DNA from: Jejuia rubra | GTDB taxonomy: Bacteria > Bacteroidota > Bacteroidia > Flavobacteriales > Flavobacteriaceae | NCBI RefSeq assembly: GCF_042684665.1 | Contig: NZ_JBHULY010000039.1 | Location: 186,001-250,000 of the forward strand | Length of the DNA: 64,000 nt | Reading direction: 5' to 3' | Shown here: in pieces, positions 53,365-61,465 of the stretch | Position numbering within the stretch: position 1 is the first letter of the stretch | Layout of the letters: every line of letters starts with the position of its first letter | Notes under the pieces: generated by a model | What the model was told of the DNA's origin: nothing | Database searches by the model: none | The model's input: the letters and a program-made list of their open reading frames with translations, nothing else | Position numbers and translations under genes: made by a program

Positions 53365-56223
53365 ATGAAAAAAAGTCAATCCATTTTTTTAGTACTATTA
53401 TTGGTATTTGGAGGAGTATCTTGTCAACAAGTTTCAACGTCTAAATCTTCTTTGTCCTTTGAAACATTATCAGTCAATTCAAAGCAAAATCCTAAAACGA
53501 TAGAAAGCCTTCGGCCTACTTTCTCTTGGATTGTAAATAGTAATGGTTTTAACAAGTCGCAGTCGGCATATCATATTTTAGTAGCATCTTCGGAAGGAAA
53601 ATTAAACGAAAATGATGCTGATATTTGGAATTCGGGTGAGATAAAAAGCGATAATTCAGCCTTTATAAAGTACCAGGGTAAAACCCTAGAGGCATTACAA
53701 AGATATTTCTGGAAAGTGAAAATTTGGGACGAAGATAGCGTAGCTTCTTCTTGGTCCGATGTGCAAACTTTTGAAATGGGATTGATGAATGAAGTGAATT
53801 GGGGCGATGCCAAATGGATTACGTTGAACGAAGATAAGAGAATTTCAGAATACCGTTTTAGAGATTATAAAACAGGAAAAATGAATAAACCTGAACCAGT
53901 GGATGGTTTTCCTGCAAGTTATTTTAGAAAGGAACTTGAAATTGAAAAAGAGATTGAAAACGCTCAAGTTTATATATGTGGTTTAGGGTATTATGAACTG
54001 TTTTTAAACGGTGAGAAGTTGGGCGACCATGTCTTAGACCCCGCACCATCAAACTACGATAAGCAAGCCTATTATGTAAATTATGATATTACAGACGATT
54101 TAAAATCAGGTAAAAACGCCTTTGGAATTAATTTAGGAAATGGGTTCTACGGTCAAAATATTTCTTGGAAACGCGACCCTGAATCGGATAAAGATTTGGC
54201 TTATGGGCCACCAACGGTGCGTTGTTTGGTGAAGTTAAAATATACGGATGGTTCCGAATCTGATTTTGTTACTGATGCCTCTTGGAAAGAATCTACCGGA
54301 CCTATTGTGTTTAATAATATTTACGGAGGTGATACCTACGATGCTCGGTTTGAAATTGGCGATTGGACCACGGTGGATTACGACGATTCAGAATGGGGAC
54401 ATGCCAAGGAAGTTTTACCAAAAATTAAAAAGATTAGTGCGCAACAAATTCCTCCAATTAAAAAGCTTCAAGAGTTTGAACCCCAAAAGATTTTTAAAGG
54501 CGCGGATGGAGAGTGGATTGTAGATTTCGGACAAAACATTGCAGGTTGGATAACGTTGAATGTAACAGAAAAAGAGGGACAGCTGATTGAGGTGATTACT
54601 ACAGAAGCCTTATTAACCGATGGTAGTGATATTTATCCGGGTTCTACTGGTGGTGGAGCAAATGGTATGCCTCAATTATACGAGTATATCTGTAAAGGGG
54701 ATGGTTTGGAGTCTTGGGAACCAAAATTTAGTTATCATGGTTTTAGGTTTGCTAAAGTGAAAGGCGTTTCAACCAAACCAGATGGCAACATGATTAAGGC
54801 GGTTTTAGTAGCTACTGATATTCAAGAAACAGGAAGTTTTACCTCTTCGGATGATTTACTTAACAAAATGCACAGTATTAGTAAGTGGACTATTGTTGAT
54901 AACATTCACGGTATCCCGGAGGATTGTCCCCACCGCGAAAAATGCGGTTGGTTGGGCGATGCACATGCATTTTGTGAGTACGCCTTGTACAATTATGATA
55001 TGTACGATTTCTATAAAAAATACATGGAAGATATCCGCACGCAAATGCGTCCAACAAAAGGTCATAATAACCCTGAATTGAAATTTCCAGTACCTACAAT
55101 GATTGCTCCGGGTAAGCGTACTTCAACTTACGCAAAAATAGATTGGGGAGTAGCCACCATGTATTTGCCTTGGTATAATTATAAGTTTTATGGTGATGAT
55201 GACATTGTAAAAGAATATTATGATGACATGAAAGGCTTAACGGATTTCTATCTAAACTTTAAAGGTGAAAACGGTATTATGCAAGATGGTATGGGCGATT
55301 GGTGTCCGCCGCTTTGGGATAGACGTAAAAATCCAAGTGCCATGGAATGCGACCCGATCATTTCGGCAAATGCCTATTTTTATGATGTGTTGGGTATTAT
55401 GGAGCGCTTTGCCAAAATGAATGATGATTCAGAATATGAAGCAACTATGAAACAAGAGAAAGAAGCATTGAAAACTGCATTCAATAAAGAATTCTTAGTT
55501 GAAATCCCAGGAACCAATCATAAATGGTATCAAAGTCAGACCGCTACCGTTCAAGCATTACAATTTGGAATCGTCCCAGAAAACGACATTGAAACGGTGG
55601 TAAACGGATTGGTGCACGATATTGTTGATGTAAAAGGAGGTCATCATTCTACAGGTATTCATGGTAACAGATACATTTACACAGTTTTGTCAAAATATGG
55701 AAAGGCAGATTTAGCTTATGATATTTTAACCACACCAGATTTTCCGAGTCAGACTTATGTAATGAATTCTGGCTTCACTACATGGCCAGAGCGTCAGTTT
55801 GTATGGGAGGAAATGGAAGGTCCAACTAATTCCTTGAATCACCCGATGCATACAGGTTTTGCTACTTATTTTTATGAGAGTTTAGGTGGTGTTCAGTCAT
55901 CTACTGATGCACCAGGATTTAAGACATTTACTGTAAATCCTGAATTTCCATCAAAAATTACCAATACAAAAGTTAATGTGCCAACACCTTATGGTACAAT
56001 TACAAGCGATTGGAATTTTGAAAACGGAACATTAGCAATGAATCTTACTGTGCCGTTTAATACAAAAGCAATTTTAATTTTAAATGATAAAGAATTAGAA
56101 ACTTTAGTTATTAATGGAAAATCGTTCTCAAACGCGAAAAATGAATATGGTTTACAAATTGGGGATAACTCAAGTGTAATTGTAGGTTCTGGAGACTATG
56201 AAATAGTTTATTCAAAATCTTAA
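53365..56223 (+). CDS. GH78 alpha-L-rhamnosidase lipoprotein
   Basis: A GH78 enzyme of 952 aa. The ATG at 53365 is chosen over an in-frame ATG at 53305 because it starts directly at a lipoprotein signal (GGVSC, Cys20) and lies clear of the upstream CAGGATA element. Layout: Ig-like N-terminal domain (about 30-140), jelly-roll domains (about 150-470), (alpha/alpha)6 barrel (about 490-840), C-terminal beta domain. The catalytic segment is canonical, DCPHREKCGWLGD with Asp520, Glu525 and Asp532, unlike the GWGE pair at 29036 and 37234. It is closest in type to the GH78 at 32317 (shared NIYxGxTYDAR and SLNHPMHTGF-like segments) but keeps the Ig domain. The DUF1593 gene follows 69 bp later. Confidence 0.9.
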   Translation: MKKSQSIFLVLLLVFGGVSCQQVSTSKSSLSFETLSVNSKQNPKTIESLRPTFSWIVNSNGFNKSQSAYHILVASSEGKLNENDADIWNSGEIKSDNSAFIKYQGKTLEALQRYFWKVKIWDEDSVASSWSDVQTFEMGLMNEVNWGDAKWITLNEDKRISEYRFRDYKTGKMNKPEPVDGFPASYFRKELEIEKEIENAQVYICGLGYYELFLNGEKLGDHVLDPAPSNYDKQAYYVNYDITDDLKSGKNAFGINLGNGFYGQNISWKRDPESDKDLAYGPPTVRCLVKLKYTDGSESDFVTDASWKESTGPIVFNNIYGGDTYDARFEIGDWTTVDYDDSEWGHAKEVLPKIKKISAQQIPPIKKLQEFEPQKIFKGADGEWIVDFGQNIAGWITLNVTEKEGQLIEVITTEALLTDGSDIYPGSTGGGANGMPQLYEYICKGDGLESWEPKFSYHGFRFAKVKGVSTKPDGNMIKAVLVATDIQETGSFTSSDDLLNKMHSISKWTIVDNIHGIPEDCPHREKCGWLGDAHAFCEYALYNYDMYDFYKKYMEDIRTQMRPTKGHNNPELKFPVPTMIAPGKRTSTYAKIDWGVATMYLPWYNYKFYGDDDIVKEYYDDMKGLTDFYLNFKGENGIMQDGMGDWCPPLWDRRKNPSAMECDPIISANAYFYDVLGIMERFAKMNDDSEYEATMKQEKEALKTAFNKEFLVEIPGTNHKWYQSQTATVQALQFGIVPENDIETVVNGLVHDIVDVKGGHHSTGIHGNRYIYTVLSKYGKADLAYDILTTPDFPSQTYVMNSGFTTWPERQFVWEEMEGPTNSLNHPMHTGFATYFYESLGGVQSSTDAPGFKTFTVNPEFPSKITNTKVNVPTPYGTITSDWNFENGTLAMNLTVPFNTKAILILNDKELETLVINGKSFSNAKNEYGLQIGDNSSVIVGSGDYEIVYSKS

Positions 56224-56292
56224 CTCTAAAACTTTGTGATGTTGGTGTGTTTTAAGTCAGTTATATAGACTGTTGAAGTTGATATATCGCTT

Positions 56293-57804
56293 ATGAAATC
56301 ATTTAAACCCATATTATTAATTGTTTTTATCTTTTCTTCTTTTGGATGCACTCCTGAAATTGAATTTAAAAACGTAGAAAAGTCTAGAGTCATTATTCTA
56401 GCTGATATGGGTAATGAACCGGATGAGGTTCAGCAAATGTTACATATGCTAATATGTTCCAACACCTTCGATTTAGAAGGTCTTATAGCGGTTTCTAGTC
56501 CGTTTAGAGGTTTAAATCATCCAAATCCCGAGTATCAAACGCTTAAGCCTGAATTATTTCTCGAGCTTATAGATGCCTATGAAATGGTGTTGCCCAATTT
56601 AAAGCTACATGCCAAAGGATGGCATGACCCAGAGTGTTTAAGAAATATTATAGTGGTTGGGCAACCTGACAACAGGCGCATCGGTATTGGTGATGGAAAA
56701 AGTACAGAGGGTTCCAATTTGATAATTGAAGCACTTAATAAAGACGATGAAAGGCCTATTCATATCATTTGTAATGGAGGAGCAGGAACCATTGCGCAAG
56801 CACTTTTAGACTATAGGGAAAGCCATACTGAAACGGAACTCCAATCTGCTATTAAAAAACTGTATGTATTTGAAAACGCAGGTCAAAGCACCTTAGGGGC
56901 GTGGACATGTAGGGAGTTTCCAGAGATTCATTGGGTTAGAAGTATTTACCAAACTAAAGCCTATGGGGGACCTTGGGCGCATGACTTAGGGCCTCACCAT
57001 TGGAAACCCTTTGATTATACTGCCAAAGGACAAGACGATTGGGCGAATGCGCATGTTCGGACAGGACATGGGCCACTAGGTGAATTGTATCCAGTGAGAG
57101 CTTATGTTAACGAAAATGCCTATTTCACAGAAGCATTGCCCAATTTTATTGAAGGTGGAGGAACCATACCTTGGATGCGTTTTGTGTCCGAAGGACTTAC
57201 AGACCCAACAAAGCAAACTTGGGGAGGTTGGAGTGGAAGGTACACCCTTGAAAAGGTAGAAAATATTCCAGCCCGATTCGATTTTGTTGCCAAAGAGGAA
57301 GCACGATTTAAGCCCTGGGCCATGTACACGGATGCTAAAGACAACTGGACAGACCCTGAAACTGGCAAACAATATGCCGATAAAAATACAGGTATCTTCA
57401 GGTGGCGACAAGCCATGTGGAATGATTTTAAGGCACGAATGGATTGGTGTGTAAAGTCTTTTGAAGAAGCAAACCATTATCCAAAAGCGGTTATTAATGG
57501 TGATGAAAGTGACGCTATTTTATTTCTAGAAAGTAAAATAGGTGAAACTTTGAGTTTTGATGCCTCAAAGTCTGCAGACCCTGATAATGATACATTGAGA
57601 TTCAACTGGTTTATGTATTCAGAAGCAGGTAAAGCCCCATATAACAAGGTGTTTCCAATTGAAAATGCTTCAACAAATAAAATAGCCTTCGATATTCCAG
57701 AAGATGCGCAAGGGAAGGAGTTACACCTTATACTTGAAGTTTGGGATGAGAACAAAATTGTTCCTTTAGTTGATTATCGACGTGTTGTGATTAAGGTTAA
57801 TTAG
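56293..57804 (+). CDS. DUF1593 nucleoside-hydrolase-like lipoprotein
   Basis: A 503-aa lipoprotein (lipobox SFGC, Cys19) of the DUF1593 family, also called the Sde182/cellulose-binding nucleoside-hydrolase-like group. The N-terminal domain (about 30-340) begins VIILADMGNEPDEVQQML, which parallels the DTDxGxDD calcium-binding motif of nucleoside hydrolases, and later has ICNGGAGTIAQAL. The C-terminal part (about 405-503) is an Ig-like sandwich with the phrase SFDASKSADPDNDTLRFNW. The reaction is unknown. Nucleoside hydrolases cleave N-glycosidic bonds of ribosides, so here it may hydrolyse an unusual furanosyl or glycosyl bond, which is speculation. It sits after GH78 with no promoter element of its own. 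Confidence 0.8.
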   Translation: MKSFKPILLIVFIFSSFGCTPEIEFKNVEKSRVIILADMGNEPDEVQQMLHMLICSNTFDLEGLIAVSSPFRGLNHPNPEYQTLKPELFLELIDAYEMVLPNLKLHAKGWHDPECLRNIIVVGQPDNRRIGIGDGKSTEGSNLIIEALNKDDERPIHIICNGGAGTIAQALLDYRESHTETELQSAIKKLYVFENAGQSTLGAWTCREFPEIHWVRSIYQTKAYGGPWAHDLGPHHWKPFDYTAKGQDDWANAHVRTGHGPLGELYPVRAYVNENAYFTEALPNFIEGGGTIPWMRFVSEGLTDPTKQTWGGWSGRYTLEKVENIPARFDFVAKEEARFKPWAMYTDAKDNWTDPETGKQYADKNTGIFRWRQAMWNDFKARMDWCVKSFEEANHYPKAVINGDESDAILFLESKIGETLSFDASKSADPDNDTLRFNWFMYSEAGKAPYNKVFPIENASTNKIAFDIPEDAQGKELHLILEVWDENKIVPLVDYRRVVIKVN

Positions 57805-57864
57805 TTTAAAACAACTTTAAAACTAATAAGTTTAAGGGTGGGGGGCTTCTTTTAGTTGATACTA

Positions 57865-57884
57865 CATGACAGTTCAGGATAAAG
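57865..57884 (+). promoter_or_regulatory. Tandem CAGGAYA element upstream of the last unit
   Basis: CATGACA at 57865 and CAGGATA at 57875, 10 bp apart, with the same 17-mer CATGAYAGTTCAGGAYA as upstream of the lyases at 14008 and 23939. Box 2 begins 126 bp before the start codon at 58001, further away than in other units. Confidence 0.55.
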
Positions 57885-57901
57885 GAATCTATTATCTTAA
57901 C

Positions 57902-57909
57902 TATATTTG
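57902..57909 (+). promoter_or_regulatory. TAnnTTTG -7 box
   Basis: TATATTTG is a perfect match to the Bacteroidota -7 consensus TAnnTTTG, 20 bp downstream of the CAGGAYA element and 91 bp before the start codon at 58001. This would give an 80-90-nt leader. It is the best single promoter match noticed in the window. Confidence 0.5.
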
Positions 57910-58000
57910 CTGTTGTAAAAACAATTCTTGTTGTTTTTATAATTGAAGTATAACAAAATTATATTTTACTAATTTGTTAGTTTGATGATAAAAAAAAATT

Positions 58001-58951
58001 ATGAAAAATAGAATTACCTTAATTTGCTTTTTTTGTTTAACAATTGGAGGGTTTGCGCAAACAACATGTGACGGGTTACTTCCTTTTGAAGAGCAAAATG
58101 GGCTTTTGACAATTGAAATGGAATCTGGTATCTTACCTTCTGGGTCAGATTGGCAAATAGGAAGTGAAGCAGACCCTGATTTAACTGGATCAACTATTAA
58201 TTATTTATATTGGACGGGGTCACAGTCTTTTAATGCTCTTTCTGGTGCGCCTATCGTTTATAATATAAAAATAAACACTCCGGGAACCTATAAATTTGAA
58301 TGGCGCATGAGAGTAGGAATGGGAACTAGGACCGGTGAACATAACGATGCTTGGTTAAAAATAGATGGAGAAGATTTTTATGGCATCAAAAATGGAAATA
58401 AGGTTTACCCCAAACCTTTATGTAATAGCGATCCTGCTTTAACTTGTGCTGCAGGTAGTTCTACTCAAAACTTTATAAAAGCCTTTGGAAACAGATTAAC
58501 TTGGGGGTTTGTAACAAACACCAACGACCATGATTCTCATAAAGTTTGGGTTGTTTTTGAAGAAGCTAAAGAATATACCATTACTGTAGATGCAAGATCA
58601 TCATATTTATTCATTGATAAAATGGTGCTAAGAAGAAGCAATGTTTCTGATGCTGTGTCACGGAATTTAAATAACCCGGAATCTACTTGTTATGACCCTT
58701 TATCTATAAATGATGTAAGTAAAAGGGAAGCAAAAATCTACCCAAACCCAACAACTGGGAAAATAGAAATCAGCAATCTTCCTGTTGATTCTAGTTTGAT
58801 TATTTCCAATATTTCTGGAGCCGTAATCCGAAAAATAAATACAAAGCAGTCCTCAGAAATTATTGATATTAGTGACCTAGGAAGTGGTGTTTATTTTATA
58901 TCAAGTACTGATAAAAGTAATTATTTTGTAAAAAAGATTATTAAGATATAA
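58001..58951 (+). CDS. Secreted carbohydrate-binding protein with T9SS domain, no catalytic domain seen
   Basis: A 316-aa protein with a Sec signal (GGFAQ). Residues about 25-230 form a single beta-rich domain (GLLTIEMESG; TPGTYKFEWRMRVGMG; YTITVDARSSYLFIDKMVLRR) with the look of a CBM6 or malectin-like binding module. A T9SS type A sorting domain (KIYPNPTTGKIEI to the end) follows. I do not recognise a catalytic site. It may bind polysaccharide outside the cell as a free module. It begins the last unit, under the element at 57865 and a good -7 box, and the sulfatase gene begins 17 bp after its stop. Confidence 0.72.
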   Translation: MKNRITLICFFCLTIGGFAQTTCDGLLPFEEQNGLLTIEMESGILPSGSDWQIGSEADPDLTGSTINYLYWTGSQSFNALSGAPIVYNIKINTPGTYKFEWRMRVGMGTRTGEHNDAWLKIDGEDFYGIKNGNKVYPKPLCNSDPALTCAAGSSTQNFIKAFGNRLTWGFVTNTNDHDSHKVWVVFEEAKEYTITVDARSSYLFIDKMVLRRSNVSDAVSRNLNNPESTCYDPLSINDVSKREAKIYPNPTTGKIEISNLPVDSSLIISNISGAVIRKINTKQSSEIIDISDLGSGVYFISSTDKSNYFVKKIIKI

Positions 58952-58968
58952 CATTTCACAATTTTAAG

Positions 58969-60552
58969 TTGATTAAGTGGGGTAGAAGCTTGTTATTATT
59001 ACCTATAATTCTGTTTTTTAACTGTAAAAAAGAGAAGGTAAGCAAACATAGTAAACCCAACATCCTTTTCATTTTAGTTGATGACTTAGGTTATCATGAT
59101 TTAGGCGTAACAGGCAGTACGTTTTATGAAACGCCTAATGTCGATAAATTAGCAAGTGAAGGAATAATATTCACGAATGGTTATGCTTCAAGCCGTGTTT
59201 GTAGTCCCTCAAGGGCAAGCATTATGACAGGTAAATTTACTGCGCGCCACGGTATCACAGATTGGATTGGGGCTAAGGCAGGAGAAGCGTGGCGCACAAG
59301 AGGCCGGCATGACCAATTACTTCCGGCAAATTATGTGATGCAGTTGCCTCATGACGATATTACTATTGCAGAGGCCTTTAAGGAAAACGGATACAAAACT
59401 TTTTTTGCGGGAAAATGGCACTTGGGTGATAAAGGCTCTTACCCAGAGGATCATGGATTTGATATTAACAAAGGCGGGTTTCATCGCGGTGGACCTGCAG
59501 GAGGTTTTTTTGCGCCTTGGAATAACCCTAAACTAAAAAATAAACAAAAAGGAGAAAATCTAACCATGCGTTTGGCAAACGAGACAGCTGATTTTATTTC
59601 TAAACATAAAGACTCTACGTTTTTTGCCTTTTTATCTTTTTATGCCGTACATGCCCCAATACAAACTACTCAAGAGAAATGGGCAAAATATAGAGAAAAA
59701 GCAGATAGTTTGGGCATAGCCATAAAGGGTTATAAGATGGAGCGCGTTTTACCAATTCGCCAAGTTCAGGATAACCCGGTTTATGGTGGTCTGGTGGAAT
59801 CTATGGATGATGCCGTAGGTGTAGTTTTAAAAGCCTTAAAGGACAATGGTATAGATGATAATACCATTGTAGTATTCACCTCTGATAACGGTGGCGTTGC
59901 TTCTGGTGATAATTACGCCACTAGTAACTTACCGTTAAGAGGGGGGAAGGGCTACCAATGGGAAGGCGGTATTAAAGAACCGTTTTTTATAAAAATACCT
60001 TGGTTAAAACAGTTAAAAAAGTCTGAAGTGCCAGTGGTGAGTACGGATTTATATCCTACACTTTTAGATTTGGCAAATTTGCCTTTGAAACAAGAACAAC
60101 ATTTAGACGGCGTAAGTTTAAAACCTTTAATAGAGGGTAAGCAAGCAGAAATTAACAGACCTTTATTTTGGCACTATTCGCATTATGGAAATCAAGGTGG
60201 CGAGCCATCTTCAATTATTCAAAAAGAGGGCTGGAAACTCATTCATTATTGGGAAGATGGGCGTGAGGAGCTTTTTAAACTCCCTTCTGAAGAAAATGAT
60301 AATCAGAACGTGGTTGCCCAACACCCAGAAATCGCCAAAAATTTAAGCAATCAATTACTCACTTGGTTGAAAGAAGTAAATGCACAGTACCCAACCCCGG
60401 ATGCCGAATTTAATCCAGATAAGCGAAAAATGCGTTTGCAAAAGCTTGTAAACGAAAAATTGCCAAACTTAGAAAAACAAAGACTGGAAGTATTATCTCC
60501 AGATTTTAAACCCAACAAAGATTGGTGGGGAAGTCAAATAACCGTTGATTAA
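58969..60552 (+). CDS. S1 sulfatase lipoprotein with TTG start
   Basis: A 527-aa S1 sulfatase. The start is a TTG at 58969; no ATG precedes the lipoprotein signal (ILFFNC, Cys19) and the next ATG would remove the active site. Metal aspartates lie in FILVDDLGYHDLG (Asp38, Asp39), the catalytic motif is CSPSRA (Cys78), and FTSDNGGVASGDN with LPLRGGKGYQWEGG completes the site. A longer C-terminal region (about 440-527) ends in a charged helical tail (KRKMRLQKLVNEKLPNLEKQRLE as a region, not a known domain). It lies 17 bp after the binding-protein gene and 10 bp before DUF1080, so it is co-transcribed with both. Confidence 0.9.
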   Translation: MIKWGRSLLLLPIILFFNCKKEKVSKHSKPNILFILVDDLGYHDLGVTGSTFYETPNVDKLASEGIIFTNGYASSRVCSPSRASIMTGKFTARHGITDWIGAKAGEAWRTRGRHDQLLPANYVMQLPHDDITIAEAFKENGYKTFFAGKWHLGDKGSYPEDHGFDINKGGFHRGGPAGGFFAPWNNPKLKNKQKGENLTMRLANETADFISKHKDSTFFAFLSFYAVHAPIQTTQEKWAKYREKADSLGIAIKGYKMERVLPIRQVQDNPVYGGLVESMDDAVGVVLKALKDNGIDDNTIVVFTSDNGGVASGDNYATSNLPLRGGKGYQWEGGIKEPFFIKIPWLKQLKKSEVPVVSTDLYPTLLDLANLPLKQEQHLDGVSLKPLIEGKQAEINRPLFWHYSHYGNQGGEPSSIIQKEGWKLIHYWEDGREELFKLPSEENDNQNVVAQHPEIAKNLSNQLLTWLKEVNAQYPTPDAEFNPDKRKMRLQKLVNEKLPNLEKQRLEVLSPDFKPNKDWWGSQITVD

Positions 60553-60562
60553 TTAATAGACG

Positions 60563-61336
60563 ATGAAAGGTATTTATATTTCTTATTTAAGTGTTTTGTT
60601 AGTTGGTGTTCTTGTTGCTTGCGGAACAAAATCCAAAAAGAAAGACGATAATAAAAATGAATTTATTTCAATTTTTAATGGTGAAAACCTTGAAGGATGG
60701 GAAGGAGACCCTACATACTGGCGTGTTGAAAATGGAATATTGGTAGGCGAAGTTACTCCAGAGACTATTTTAAAGCGCAATTCATTTATCATTTACGAAA
60801 AAGAACAACCTGAAAATTTTGAATTAAAACTGGAATATAGAGTTTCAGAATCTGGGAATAGCGGATTCAATTATAGAAGCGAAATTATTGAAGGTGTGCC
60901 TTTTGCATTAAGAGGCTATCAATGCGATATTGATGGTAAAAATAAATATACAGGTCAGAATTACGAAGAAAAAAAACGCACCACATTAGCCTACATGGGA
61001 GAAAAAGTTGTGATACCAAACATGCCAGATTCTATCCCTGAGACTAATTTGCGTAAGAATGTTAAAAAGAACCGTTGGCAAACAAGAACAGTTGTGGACA
61101 CATTGGCCACTAAGCCTGAATTAAGATCGCATATTAAATCAAACGACTGGAATAGTGTTCATATCAAAGTAAATGGAAACATAATGCAACATTATGTAAA
61201 CGGCGTTTTGATGAGTGAAGTAGCTGATTTAGATACACTGAATAGGTCGGTTAAAGGATTTATAGGCGTTCAGGTCCATGTAGGTCCTCCAATGAAAATA
61301 GAATACAAAGATATAATGTTAAAAACCTTAGATTAA
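60563..61336 (+). CDS. DUF1080 (3-keto-disaccharide hydrolase family) lipoprotein
   Basis: A 257-aa lipoprotein (LVAC, Cys20) of the DUF1080 family, a lectin-like beta-sandwich. The opening FISIFNGENLEGWEGDPTYWRVENGILVGE region and the closing IGVQVHVGPPMKIEYKDIML are typical. Some members hydrolyse or eliminate 3-keto-glycosides, so it may act after a 3-dehydrogenase. The oxidoreductase at 96 belongs to a family that can make such keto-sugars, but it lacks a signal peptide, so a direct link is uncertain. Others of this family appear to be only binding proteins. It is 10 bp after the sulfatase; a 129-bp gap with a weak imperfect hairpin (61339-61369) separates it from GH39. Confidence 0.82.
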   Translation: MKGIYISYLSVLLVGVLVACGTKSKKKDDNKNEFISIFNGENLEGWEGDPTYWRVENGILVGEVTPETILKRNSFIIYEKEQPENFELKLEYRVSESGNSGFNYRSEIIEGVPFALRGYQCDIDGKNKYTGQNYEEKKRTTLAYMGEKVVIPNMPDSIPETNLRKNVKKNRWQTRTVVDTLATKPELRSHIKSNDWNSVHIKVNGNIMQHYVNGVLMSEVADLDTLNRSVKGFIGVQVHVGPPMKIEYKDIMLKTLD

Positions 61337-61465
61337 CTATGGTGTGCCTTTCCGGAAGAAATGCCATAAACTTAAATTTTAAGTAAAATTAGGTCTAAAT
61401 AGTCAAAGTATAATTGGTGGTTGCTTATTAATCCTCGAACTTTGGAAGGCTAAATAAAAAATGAT

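Noticed and set aside
61339..61384. Hairpin TATGG...CCATA and palindrome ACTTAAATTTTAAGT as a terminator after DUF1080
   Set aside because: The first stem is imperfect and lacks a following T run; the second has no loop and is plain AT-rich symmetry.
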